In this document: positions 45,480 through 55,610 of the stretch, in pieces
Numbering within the stretch: the first letter of the stretch is position 1
Layout: each line of letters starts with the position of its first letter
From: Podocnemis expansa
Taxonomy: Eukaryota; Chordata; Testudines; Podocnemididae
DNA: 64,000 bases
Reading direction: 5' to 3'
Assembly: GCA_007922195.1 (NCBI GenBank)
Contig: ML682067.1
Coordinates: 1,626,357-1,690,356 of the forward strand
Notes under the pieces: generated by a model
The model's input: the letters and a program-made list of their open reading frames with translations, nothing else
What the model was told of the DNA's origin: nothing
Databases searched by the model: none
Position numbers and translations under genes: made by a program

Positions 45480-45605
45480 AATGCAATTAATGTTTCCTAG
45501 ATTCTCGTTTTTAAAATTCTTGCTTCATGCTATCACTGAAAATATTACAGGTAAAGGTCCAATCCTGCAATCACTTGCACATACATTTAATTTTACTACT
45601 GCAAC

Positions 45606-46113
45606 CAGTGTTCCCTTTAAGCTGTGTGGCCACGCAGCCTGTGCCTCTGACTGGCACGGGGAACACTGCCAACCGTGCCTGACCGGCAGCTGCAATCCCT
45701 GGCTGGCTGGAAGTCGAGTCTTCCGGCCAGCTGAGAGCTGCTCCAAGCTGGGGAGTTTTTAAAATTCCTGCTCGGAGTAAGCTCTCACTGAGCATGCACA
45801 GAGGCTCTGTGCATGCTCAATGAGAGCTTCCTCCGGCTGGAGGAGCAGCTGATGGCCGGGCTGTGCCACTCTGGTGGCATGTAAGGGGCGGGGAGGCAAT
45901 TGGGGACAGGGCAGGGGCAGCCAGTCGTGACAGGGGGTGGAGGGTTGGAGAGAAGATGGGGTCAGGCTGGCTGGGGAGGGGCGTGGGGGGGCGGGATCTG
46001 GCTGACTGGGAGAGCCGGGGGGGATGACAGGATCAGGCGTGCAGGTGCCGGGGAAGGGGCATGCAGCAACCAACATGTAGCTCAGCTGCCTTAGGGCCTT
46101 AGAGGGAACATTG
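45606..46113. mobile_element. hAT-type non-autonomous element
   Basis: Ends CAGTGTTCCCTTTAAGC and GCCTTAGAGGGAACATTG are clear inverted repeats bounding 508 bases. No convincing 8-bp duplication remains. The interior is GC-rich with 'gagcatgcacagaggctctgtgcatgctc' at about 45790, a near-perfect inner palindrome. Confidence 0.75.
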
Positions 46114-46118
46114 ACAAC

Positions 46119-46225
46119 TTCTCCCAGTAACATCATATCTTTCATTGGACCAACCACTGTTGTTGAGAGAAGCAAGCTTTCAAGATAACAGAGAGCATCT
46201 TCAGGTCTCATCAGACTACTCAGGA
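46119..46225 (+). repeat. interspersed hairpin repeat, second copy
   Basis: 'catatctttcattggaccaaccactgttgttgagagaagcaagctttcaag' and 'gagcatcttcaggtct' are the counterpart of 2145-2262. It abuts the hAT element on its left. Confidence 0.5.
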
Positions 46226-46254
46226 GTAGTAAAGTTAAACACAAGTGCTTACCG

Positions 46255-46718
46255 CAATGTTTCTCAGCTCTTTTAGCTCAAGGGCCACACTAATGATTTT
46301 TAGAAGCCTGAAGGGCCACCAGTCTTTGCCAGCTGCCTCCCACTATGGCACTTGAGCCAGAGGGAAGGAGGTCAGCAAGGAGGCTCTCCCATCCCTTGGC
46401 TGCAGTAGGGAAACTGTGTGCTCTATCAAGGTCCCTAGACAGTGGCTCTGTTCTGCTGTCAGGGGAATTGGAAACCAGTGCTCTCTTTCCTTTGGCTCCA
46501 GTGGGGACCCAACTTCTAGGGAGCCAGGCAGAGTGCTTTGCTTTTGTTGGAGCTGAGGGAGGAGTGAGCTGGTCTCCTCCCCTTGGCTGCTTAAGGTTGC
46601 CTGCCCTGACAGCAAATTCCATCTGGATACTTAGGCAGCAGCTGCCTTCTGCAACCGGGGGGACAGGAGCTATGGGCCACTCTAAAAGAGCCTGTGGGCC
46701 ATGGGTTGTAAACCACTG
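46255..46718. mobile_element. hAT-type non-autonomous element
   Basis: Ends CAATGTTTCTCAGC and GGTTGTAAACCACTG are diverged inverted repeats of the CAGTGNTTCTCAA kind, 464 bases apart. Flanks GCTTACCG and GTTTACAA match 5 of 8. It is an older copy than the one at 14168. Antisense ORFs inside have no recognisable domain. Confidence 0.65.
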
Positions 46719-46754
46719 GTTTACAAGATGGGAACAAATATTTTAACTGTCTTT

Positions 46755-46870
46755 CATAGATTTTAAGATCAGAAGGGACTAATATAGTTACCTAGTATTC
46801 TAGTTTGACCTCCTGCATGATTCAGGTCACAGAACCTCCCACTCCTGCAATAGCACCTATCTTTAAAAAT
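46755..46870 (-). mobile_element. CR1 LINE 3' end fragment
   Basis: 'tcatagattttaagatcagaagggactaatatagttacctag' and 'gacctcctgcatgattcaggtcacagaacctccc' are the CR1 3' end in reverse orientation, about 110 bases. Confidence 0.75.
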
Positions 46871-47294
46871 ATGCCCACTGTTCATGTAGGCTTGGAGTGT
46901 TATGTGTATTTCTGATGCAAAGCAACTGAGGGACACAATCAAGTCCTGTCTCTGAAGGGTGTTGACATTATCAATTTAGTAAAGAATATCTGTCTTTCCC
47001 CTTCCCCCAAAAAACAAATAAACGAAAAACAACCCACAACAATCTTGGTCTGCTGAAGGAAAACCCGGTGCATAATTAAAAAAATGGATATTATCCTATC
47101 TTCATATGGATTCCAGATGGAAATCAGTGTGTTCCTTTGCAATCAATCTATGTTCTAATCATTAAGCATTTATTTAAAAAATAATGGAAAAACACTGACA
47201 TGGCTTACAGTATTGTTACACAGACCTGTTTAAGTGAGTTTGAAATAGCAACTTGCCATGCAGTGGGTCTAATCCAGCAAACACGTGTTTTTCT

Positions 47295-47702
47295 GGATTG
47301 CAATGAGGAAAGGCTGTGGGAATGAGGCTTTTTTAGGCTGCAGAAGAGAAGAATCAGCAGAGATTTCTGTAGTCGTCTTTAACTATCTTAGAGGGGTTCC
47401 AGGGAGGTGGAGTTAGGCTGTCTTCAGTGATAGTAGATGGCAGACCTGGGACCAGTGGTCTCAAGTTGTAGTGGGGGAGGTCTTGGTCATATATTAAGAA
47501 AAATGTTATCATTTGAGAGTGGTAAAACACTGGAGTGGGTTACCTAGGGAGGTGGTGGAGTCTCCATCATTAGAGGTTTTTAAGGCCCATCTTGATAAAG
47601 GGCTGGCTGGGATGATTTAGTTGGGGTTGGTCCCGCTTGGAGCAGGGGGTTGGATTAGATGACTTCCAACCCTTCCAACCTTAATCTTCTATGATTCTGT
47701 AA
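47295..47702 (+). mobile_element. CR1 LINE 3' fragment, plus strand
   Basis: It aligns in order with 23610-24005 of the full CR1: 'ctgcagaagagaag', 'ggagtctccatcattagaggtttttaaggcc', 'ggattagatgacttccaaccc' and a tail 'tctatgattctgta'. The encoded end of ORF2 is full of stops. It is 5'-truncated. Confidence 0.85.
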
Positions 47703-47769
47703 TACTGGCAGTAGTTTATCAGTTGTAAGTCTCTAGCATGTTTTGGTTACACTTTTAGGTAGCCGTTAG

Positions 47770-47882
47770 GTCTCTGATCCAACAAAGCTCTTAAAGTGGG
47801 TGTGCAACTGTGGGATGAGTTGCCTGTTTTGAAGTCAGTGTGCTTAAAGCTGTGCACATGCAAAAGTGATCTACTGGATGAG
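47770..47882. repeat. dispersed palindromic repeat (hairpin)
   Basis: 'tctgatccaacaaagctcttaaagtgggtgtgcaactg' and 'tgaagtcagtgtgcttaaagctgtgcacatgc' form the same self-complementary layout as 16709-16812. Confidence 0.5.
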
Positions 47883-48771
47883 CAGCTAGTTATCTTAAAA
47901 AAAAAAACAAAAAAAACCCAACCTATTTTTGTTTTGTTAGGATCGCTCTTGTGATGGGTAAATCCTTACGTATATTGTGGGTGACAGGAAAGGGAGTGAG
48001 TTAAATGGGAAAGAATATATCCTAAAACTTAGAAACAAACAGGAAATTTTCATGAACAAGAAAACCATTTTTAAGAAAGGCATGTTTATAAAATATTACT
48101 TGTTATCTCTTTAGTTATTCTATAGTTAACACTGTAAGAAAAAAGTGGAACATATCTTACTGGTAGTCAAAAATAAAAACCCTTCTAAACCTTTTTAAAA
48201 TTAAAGTAATTTATTGTGTAATGAGTGATGGACATGTGTAACAAACATACATTAAGATTCGAGTAACACTGACAGAGCCAGGCTTTTCAGCACTATAGGC
48301 TACAAACATCTTACTGCTAATGATAAGCCTGAGATTTCAGTGCATGTAGTTGGTGCTTAGTCATCAGTAATCACACAAAGGCTATTAGAAGTCATTATGT
48401 TGCTCAGAAAGGGAGAATTTTTTTGGCAGGATGTGTTAGCCACTAGAAAATCAGGCAGTCTAGTTTAGATCTGGAACAAAACCTGAAATTTAAGTTTAGA
48501 TTCCTTTTACTGGTAGTTCGTACAAAACACAAGCTTTGGATTGCTATTTTGTACAGTGTATATATTTTTCTTTGATCAAGCTAGAAACTGGACAGACATT
48601 ACTATTAAATAATTAGTGTGAAGTCACAATCTCATTGTCTTCAATGGAGCCAGAAATTCACCCAAAATCTCTATCATAAAACAGAATTTCATTTAATTAA
48701 AATACTTATTTAAAAAATGTTGCTTGGAAAGGACAGTACTTCTTATTTCATCTTTCCAGATAAACCATTTA

Positions 48772-49375
48772 CCGTATATGCTGATCTATAAGCCGATACA
48801 TGTATAAGACGACCCCTGGCTATTAACCCCCAAAACCTGAAAAAGCTCATGACCCGCATACAAGCCGAGGCTGAAAATCAGGGCCGACTTGCCCTGTGCG
48901 CCTCCGGGCCCTTCCGTGACCTACCTCTGCCCAGCCGCCAGCTCCCCATCCTCCTCCGGGCCCTTTCCTAACCCCATCCTGGCCCTTCTGCCAACTCTCT
49001 GCACTCCTCTGGGCCCTTCCCTAACCCCCTGCCCTGCTGCTTGCTTCCAGCACTGCCCTGGGCCCCTCCATAATGCCCCCACCCTGCCTCTGGCTTCCTG
49101 CGCTGCCTCAATTTACCCTCAATCCCTTCCCTAACTCCCTGTCCTACTGCTGGCTCCCCTGGGTCAATCCCTCTTGCCCTAAGGGTTCCTTTTCTGGCTG
49201 CTCTGGCAGCCATGCCAGACCCTGGGGCTCCCACCCTGAACATGAAGATTGCTTAATACTTGGAAAGTGGAAGGATACAACTACTGTATGTACCCACACA
49301 TAAGCTGAGTGCCTTTTTCAAAGGGGTTTTCAAGGAAGAAAATTCTTGGCTTATGTATATAAGTGAGTATATATG
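48772..49375. mobile_element. TIR DNA transposon flanked by TA, non-autonomous
   Basis: The left end CCGTATATGCTGATCTATAAGCC and the right end, in reverse complement CATATATACTCACTTATATACATAAGCC, share a motif of about 25 bases. TA flanks both sides (48770-48771 and 49376-49377). A second inner 'cacataagctgag' lies at 49298. The middle is C-rich with recurrent 'ccctaaccc' blocks. A 2-base TA duplication fits Tc1/mariner-type; a 3-base TTA (Harbinger) cannot be excluded. Confidence 0.65.
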
Positions 49376-49379
49376 TAAC

Positions 49380-52360
49380 TATGTGAAGGGAGAGGATCAG
49401 ATGTAGAGGAAGAATTGGGGACTGAAGCTGAGAACTGGTGGAGGAGAACTGTGAAAGAAGAAAAAATGGAATCTAGTGCATTTAACTTACTTTTTGTTTA
49501 AAAAGGAAAAAAAATTAGGAGTTATTTAAATGTAGCTTGGGGATTATAGGTAGTACCCCTTTGTCTCTTGTCATTTTAAATTTTGTGTTCTTTAGGTACT
49601 CTGGCTGTTCCTCTGTGTGTGGGAAGTGCAGTTTCACTTGGTGCTACTGCAATCTAATTATATAAAAAATTTGAACAAGAAAAAGCTATTAAAATTGAAG
49701 CTGCTTGGTCCAAGATACCAACAGCATCCCTTAATAACAATTTATATTTATATGGCATTATTCAGCTTCATAAGTGCTCTATAAACAACCTAACCAACCC
49801 TTTTCTAACCAGCCCTTGTTACAATATTATCACATGGGGAAACTGAGACAGATAGTATAACATGCATGGTCATGGAGGAAGACAATATGTTGAAATTGGA
49901 ATTCAGGCATCAGTCAATTCTATCTTGTTCTGAAATCATCTGTTTGTCCATATTATTCTGTCAGTGAGGTTTTCTGCTGGCTATTTTTGGGAAGATGTAG
50001 GTGAAGCAGAAGCTGAGGAATGGCTGTCTTTCCAAAGACAGACATGGGATTCTTTGCTTGATGACTGAGTATAGTGCACAACAAGTGTTCCTGTCAAGGA
50101 AAAGCATTGTCATTGATATTCCAGGAGCAGAAAGCTGATTGTAGGATATGCTCCACTAGGCTTAAGACACATGGCTGTATGTGTTGGTCCTGCTTCTTCT
50201 CCCAGCAAACATAAATATGGTCACCAGATTTGCTACATGTATTTTAACACGCCATTAGCTGTGTAGAAGATGGACTCGTTAGGTGATGGAGAAGGCAGTT
50301 ACAGAATTTGTAAAAGTAATAATATGCTGGTGGGGGGAAGGTAACAGTGTTTGTGCTTCAGATTTTCCTGGTCAATGGAAAAATGAGATTAGCCTTCTAC
50401 TTAGCTGTTAATATTTGTATGTATTTGGATAGACTTAAATCAAAATGGATTTTAATTATAGATTGCATCAACAAGCAGGAACCTTTGATTTAAATTATTG
50501 ATGTTAATCTTATTTTGTATTTGTACTTATTTTCTTAAAGATTTAAAATTTTTCCTGATTTGCAACTCACTATGAGCTATACATTAAAACTGATACTTTT
50601 ATAGTGTTGCCAGGTGTCTGGTCATTACTCAGAAAGTGTGCTTGAAAAAGGGGACCTGTCAGTGTCTGGTCAGCACTGCTGACCGGGCACTAGATGTCTA
50701 ATGATCCATAGTAGCTGACCTTGGCCATCAGGGGGTGGGAATAGCAGCAATAGCTGCTGGTGGAGCATGGAGGAGCAGAGGATGAGACTTGGGAGAGAAG
50801 AGGCAGGGCTGGAGGTGGGTGTCTGATTTTCATGGTCAAGAAAGTTGGCCACTCTGTTGCCAACCAGGAGAATACAGTTCATCTATATTCATTTATTTAA
50901 GCAATTGTATATCTTAACACACAGAGATAAAAATGAAAAACTTATACATCTTACTCTTGGAAAGTGGTGAATTATGTTTCTTATTAATTGGATTTTTTTT
51001 TAACTTGCGATTTGTGTCTAGATCTACTTGAACAAAAATTGGGATTCAGTTAAAATGCAGAAAGCATTTATTATTATTACTAAATAAAACTACCTTAAAT
51101 GGTGGATACATAAGGCAAAAAATTATCAAAACTTGTTTTGCATTTAACATGGATTTATTAAGCAAAGCAAGTATTAGTGAATTGAACGACAGTTTCTGGA
51201 CAGTATGTCCTTCAAGAGTTTAGAACTAATAGAGTGATTGTCTCAAGCTTTATTTTAATTCATAGTTTGGAAGAGGAAAACAAACATTCCTGCTTTTTAG
51301 TTTTTCCTCAACTGCCTATTCGTTTCTTACTTTGAATGAGTCATTGAACTGAACATTGATTCAGTTGAATCACCTGAAACAAAGAAAATAATTTTTCTGA
51401 ACCTATAGAAGAAGCTACTATTGTCAAAAACTAGTTTTGCAGTTGAACAGACTCTGCTTCCAGGTGCCTAGCAAGTGACTTCTGCCAGTTCAGTGGTTTG
51501 ACTTTCTTTAAAACTTTGGCAGCAAACATAGACTGCTTTAATATTTTTTTTATTTAATTTAAATGATTTTAATAGAGTCTAGTAAATTCAGGCCTTAACA
51601 TGTGTCATAAAGCCACATTTAATTTTAAATAATTTATTTTTAAAGAGAGAGGTGTATTTAATTTAAATTTAAAACCTCATTTAAAGAAAACACTGATTTA
51701 AAAAATAATTAGTCATTGCTTTTTATTCATGCTGTGCGTTCATCTCTAAAAGAAGATTTCATTGTTCTATATTAAGCAGTGGCAGGGTAGAACAACTGCA
51801 AGATCTGGCTGCTCTGTCCCCACCGCCACAGGATATTTTTAGTAAAAGTCAGGGACAGGCTTCATGCATCCATGAATTTTTGTTTATTGCCTGTGACCTG
51901 TCTTTGACTTTTATTAAAAATATCTGTGACAGAATCTTATCTTTAATATGTGTACCTGCTCCAATGACCCTCTAATGGTACAGTTGAAAGTACTGAAAAC
52001 TTTGCTAATAGAAGTTCTCATGGAATCCGTTTGGAACTCTGTATACATTTTGGATGTAATGTCACCAGGACTAGATACCAGGTGCCCAGCCTAGGAAGAG
52101 AATCTGTGTAAAAACTTTCTTTCACATGCATTGAAATTAAGTATAAAAATCTGGAGAAAAGTGCTATTAGACACTGCTCATGGTAGCCTTTGCCAGGCAA
52201 GAACCCTTAGTAGTCAGTGTTCCAGGACGCCAAGGAGGGATATCTTGTGGCCCAGTGATAGAGGAAGAAATTTGGGAGACCAGCAGTCCTCTTCATGAAA
52301 ATCAGTCTTTTAGTTGAATCATGAGTTTTGAGAATTCCTGGACCATTTAGAGAATTGTTC
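49380..52360. other. intronic DNA without recognised genes
   Basis: AT-rich. A short 'gttgccaggtgtctggt...ggtcagcactgctgaccgggca' repeat at 50605-50690 resembles the one at 31510. Otherwise nothing could be supported. Confidence 0.4.
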
Positions 52361-52398
52361 TGTGAAAGTTCCAGAGGGGTAGCTGTGTTAGTCTAGTT

Positions 52399-52879
52399 CA
52401 GGCGTGGCCAAACTGTGGTTCATGAGCCACGTGTGGCTCTTCAAAGAAGAAGTGCAGCTCACAGAAGAGCACAGCAGGGAGAAGCTCAGCATGATTGGGG
52501 GTAGTGCGGAGAATCGTGGCATGGTCAGAGACAGTGGGAAGTGGCAGCATGGTTGGGGCTTCAGGGATGGTGTGGAGAAGTGCAGCATAGTCAGAGAGGA
52601 CTGGGAGAAGCAGTGACGTGGTCGGGATGGCAGGGAGAAGCTAAGTTTTTACTGTAAAGGTAGGCCTAGTTTTCATGGTAGCTTTAAGTAATTATTAGAA
52701 ACTGACATTAATAGGATCAATATATGCCCTCTTTTTGTGATAAAATTAAAGTGTGCAATGAATTTTGAACTTAGTAATTTTGGAGTAGGTAAAATATGGT
52801 GACATGCCTCAGTGTGGCTGTCAGAGTTTTAATAATCAACTTATGTGGCTCTTGAGTTCCATAAGTTTGGCCACCTCTG
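52399..52879. mobile_element. hAT-type element nested in the Penelope-tail repeat
   Basis: Ends CAGGCGTGGCCAAACT and AGTTTGGCCACCTCTG (one end counted after a 'cataa' block) bound 481 bases. Flanks GTCTAGTT (52391-52398) and GGCTAGTT (52880-52887) match 7 of 8. The duplication lies within the tail repeat, proving the order of insertion. The interior repeats 'cagcat(g/a)gt(c/t)' blocks. Confidence 0.88.
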
Positions 52880-52971
52880 GGCTAGTTCAACAAAACAAAC
52901 AAGGAGACCTGTGTCACTTCTAGAGACTAACAAAGTTATTGCATGAGCTTTCATGGGTAGAATATCAGTTC

Positions 52972-53012
52972 TAGCATCTGATGAAGTGGGATTTCACCCA
53001 AGAAAGCTCATG
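52972..53012 (+). ncRNA. hammerhead-like motif (candidate)
   Basis: GCAT-CTGATGA-A-GTGGG, loop, CCCAA-GAAA-GCTCATGC. It contains the CUGAUGA and GAAA cores separated by a five-base helix (one mismatch), with GCAT/ATGC outside. One extra A follows CTGATGA compared with the usual hammerhead consensus, so activity is uncertain. Confidence 0.35.
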
Positions 53013-53079
53013 CAAACAGAAAATTTGTTAGTCTTTAAAAAGTGCCACTGGACTCCTTGCTTCTTATTCTTTAGAATGT

Positions 53080-54650
53080 AATTCTTTGTACTCAAATGTG
53101 TCAATTAAACCTTTTTTAGAATATCATGAATTAGCAAAACTAAATGGTAAATGGGAACTGTACTGTGATATGCAAAAATAAAGGTAGCTATATAGTAGAT
53201 GAAGGAGATTCCAACAAAATGTCACTTTGATTAGGAGAATGCATGACCTGAAGGTCTAACAATTCCTTAGGCTGCTTGTTTATATAAAATATAGATTGTA
53301 TAAATGTAATTTAAAATTCAGAGCATGACTTCTTTTGGAAAATAGCTGTGGGTTTTTTATTCTTTAAAAGTCAGATGAAGGTATCTAAATTTAAGAATTA
53401 GTGAAGTTTCCTGGAATGAGAATTCTGTGTTTCAAACTTCATTTTAATTTTGTCTCGTAGTGCTTTGCAGATGTTTCAAGGTCTCTGTTTTATTGTGCAA
53501 TTCTCTGGATAAATATGCTCAGGATAGTCTTCTTTATTTGAGGATTAATCCCAGTTATAATGAAAATTAGAAATATTTCAGTTAAGTCCAAAAATGATAC
53601 TCTGACTGTTTTTAAATGCACCAAAGTCAATAGCTTCAGTTATTATTCTCTCACAATCATAACTAAGCATCTTACATAGATGTCATGTTAACCTGAATGC
53701 CATCGTATATGATTGCAGTGTTTAATGTGGTTGTTGGTTCCGTATCTTAGCATCATCTTATTCTTTGTGATACCCACCCACAGTGTTGCAATAAATCGAT
53801 TGTCTGCATTTTTTTTAAATGAAAAGGAGAAGCATTTTGTTCAAAGAGGCACTCTTATGGTGGATGGATCAAATGAATGGTCCACCTTGTCTGGGTATCC
53901 TGTCTCTGAAGATAACCTGTACTAGCTGCTTCTGAGGAATAAATTTCAGTCGTAAACTGGGATAATTTGTCCCCAGGGATGTTATTCCCAATAGCTAGAT
54001 ATTGGATTTCATGCCCTGTAGCCTCTGAGTTTATATGCCTTTCAAAGTGCTTGTTTTTAATTTTATAACTGGATATTCTGGCTACTTATGGAAATCTCTA
54101 ATTTAATTCAAATAGTCTTGGTATTATCTTGTGTGAATGAATTCCCCCAATATCAACTCTCCTAATTTGCTTTGTGCATGTGTGATGTGAAGTGTCCCAT
54201 GTGACATGCCATTGTGATGTCCTTGGGAGCAATTGATTGAGTCATCTCTGACATCACAATGGCCTAGGGGTCTTGGCATAACACAGATATATACCGTATT
54301 GTAGCTGCATATACCTTATTGTAATTTGTAAAGGTGAAATGGCTGAGGATTTAAAAACTGGACAGTAATAGCTAGTGAAAGCCAGGGATGGTTCACTCTG
54401 GTGACACACTGCCCCTTTGCAACTTGCCAAAAGTATGAAGCTTTCAGTTGTTTCTAGTATTTCATGGTGACTCGTCAGACAATTGTATGTGGTGCTCACT
54501 CAGCGAAGAAACCATGAAAATCTGAAAGTTTATGTGAAGGATATGAACTACCAAGGAAAAGTTCATATTATATGAGAAAAGCATTTCCATTTAATATTTT
54601 TGAATTTGCCACCTTTCATTTCACTGAAAGTTTCCTTTTTCTTGTTTCAT
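53080..54650. other. intronic DNA without recognised genes
   Basis: AT-rich. No exon, RNA gene or repeat boundary was recognised. Confidence 0.4.
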
Positions 54651-54659
54651 TAAGGTGGG

Positions 54660-54938
54660 TGAACAGAATTCCCTGTTCCCCTGTATTGTGGTTCCACCTT
54701 GATTCATCTCTTTTCTAAAATAAAGACTCCTAGTCCTTTCAACTTTCTTGCTCTGAGGTGTTCTGTGCACTGCTGCATTCTCACTGCCTGTCTCCGAACA
54801 CCTTCTGCTATGTCTTTTTTTTTTTTTTTAAATGGGAAAACTGGAACTGAACATAGCATTCCAGGTTAGGCTCCTCAGTTGTTTCATAGAAAAGGAATTT
54901 CAGGTATTGTCTCTTATTACTCTTAATCATTCCTATGC
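54660..54938 (-). mobile_element. CR1 LINE fragment, left half (interrupted by R4-like element)
   Basis: 'cttgattcatctcttttctaaaataaagactcctagtcc', 'gaactgaacatagcattccaggttagg' and 'tcttattactcttaatcattcc' follow the reverse complement of the CR1 3' region in order. It resumes at about 58405. Confidence 0.55.
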
Positions 54939-54944
54939 AAACTG

Positions 54945-55012
54945 AATAGCGTAGTGGTTAAGAGTGCCACCCTTTGATACAGCAGACTGGGATTCAAATC
55001 CCGGTTGGTACC
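54945..55012 (+). other. tRNA-like sequence at the 5' edge of the R4-like LINE
   Basis: 'agcgtagtggttaagagtg' matches a Pol III A box (TRGYNNARNNG pattern), and 'gggattcaaatccc' about 40 bases on matches a B box (GGTTCGANTCC, one change) inside a perfect GGGATT/AATCCC stem. A cloverleaf acceptor stem is not obvious, so it is not a functional tRNA. It may be the element's own Pol III-like 5' region, a tRNA-derived SINE head, or a targeted tRNA relic. Just after it, 'gtccttgggcaaaagacc' is a block I associate with tRNA-derived repeats. Confidence 0.5.
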
Positions 55013-55541
55013 TACCTATCTTTCCAATAGGGGTCCTTGGGCAAAAGACCCCCTAATGCCTCACTTGCCTACCTCGAATATGAGAGTGACACGAACTAGG
55101 AGAGTCATGCTGGCTTGGACGTCGCCAGATGTTGGGGAACCGGGACAATCTGACGATAAGTGGGCTACTGGAACAAACCATGCATGGACGAGACAAGAGA
55201 ACCTGGAATTGATGGAATGCTACTACAACAGTAGACCTAAGGAGAGGGGATATATGAAACGTATGAGGGAACTATGGATGGACAAAAGACCTACATCCAT
55301 GCTAACTGAGAAACAGCTAGTTACCCAATGCTTCAACATAGTAAAGAGGCAGCTGCTCTCACAACTTGAGATAGATCAACTCCACATTACATCCTGGACT
55401 CAAGAAGAAGAACCGGAAGAACAACTAGATGTGCAGCCAACACCTGAAGCTGGAACTTCACTGCCACCCCCTCCATTACAGAGCACAGCAGCTGATGTGA
55501 AGCATAAGATCATGGATAAACTAGCTACAGTCAACCCTTGA
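55005..55541 (+). pseudogene. R4-like LINE ORF, N-terminal Myb-like DNA-binding part
   Basis: 178 residues. 'WTRQENLELMECYYNSRPKE' and the following 'GYMKRMRELW', 'TEKQLVTQCFNIVKRQLLS' resemble the Myb-like helix domain at the N-terminus of R2 and R4 LINE proteins, which binds the DNA target. A proline-rich linker follows. TGA at 55539-55541 ends the frame, and the same frame continues to 55575 (second TGA) and then into the RT. Both look like substitutions of CGA or similar codons. The natural start is uncertain. Confidence 0.75.
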
Positions 55542-55610
55542 GACCGATTACCAAGGCTCGTTGGAGACGTACCATGAGATAGTACGCTAGAAGATGCCAA
55601 TAGAGCCCTA

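Larger units (their letters stand above)
52366..53075. mobile_element. palindromic Penelope-tail element split by a hAT insertion
   Basis: The left edge 'gttccagaggggtagctgtgttagtctagttc' continues after the hAT element at 52880 ('ctagttcaacaaaacaaac', 'ggagacctgtgtcactt', 'agactaacaaagtta', 'gcatgagctttcatggg'). An inverse arm follows ('gcatctgatgaagtgggatttcacccaagaaagctcatgc', 'gttagtctttaaaaagtgccactggactccttg'). Its two arms are reverse complements, like those at 35885 and 59592. The right arm carries a hammerhead-like core. Confidence 0.65.

Noticed and set aside
45759..46244. 161-aa minus-strand ORF
   Set aside because: It spans a hAT element and an adjoining hairpin repeat. Pro/Leu/Ser-rich without domain features.
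54945..55012. A functional tRNA gene
   Set aside because: A and B boxes are present but there is no matching acceptor stem or recognisable anticodon arm, and it is continuous with the LINE.
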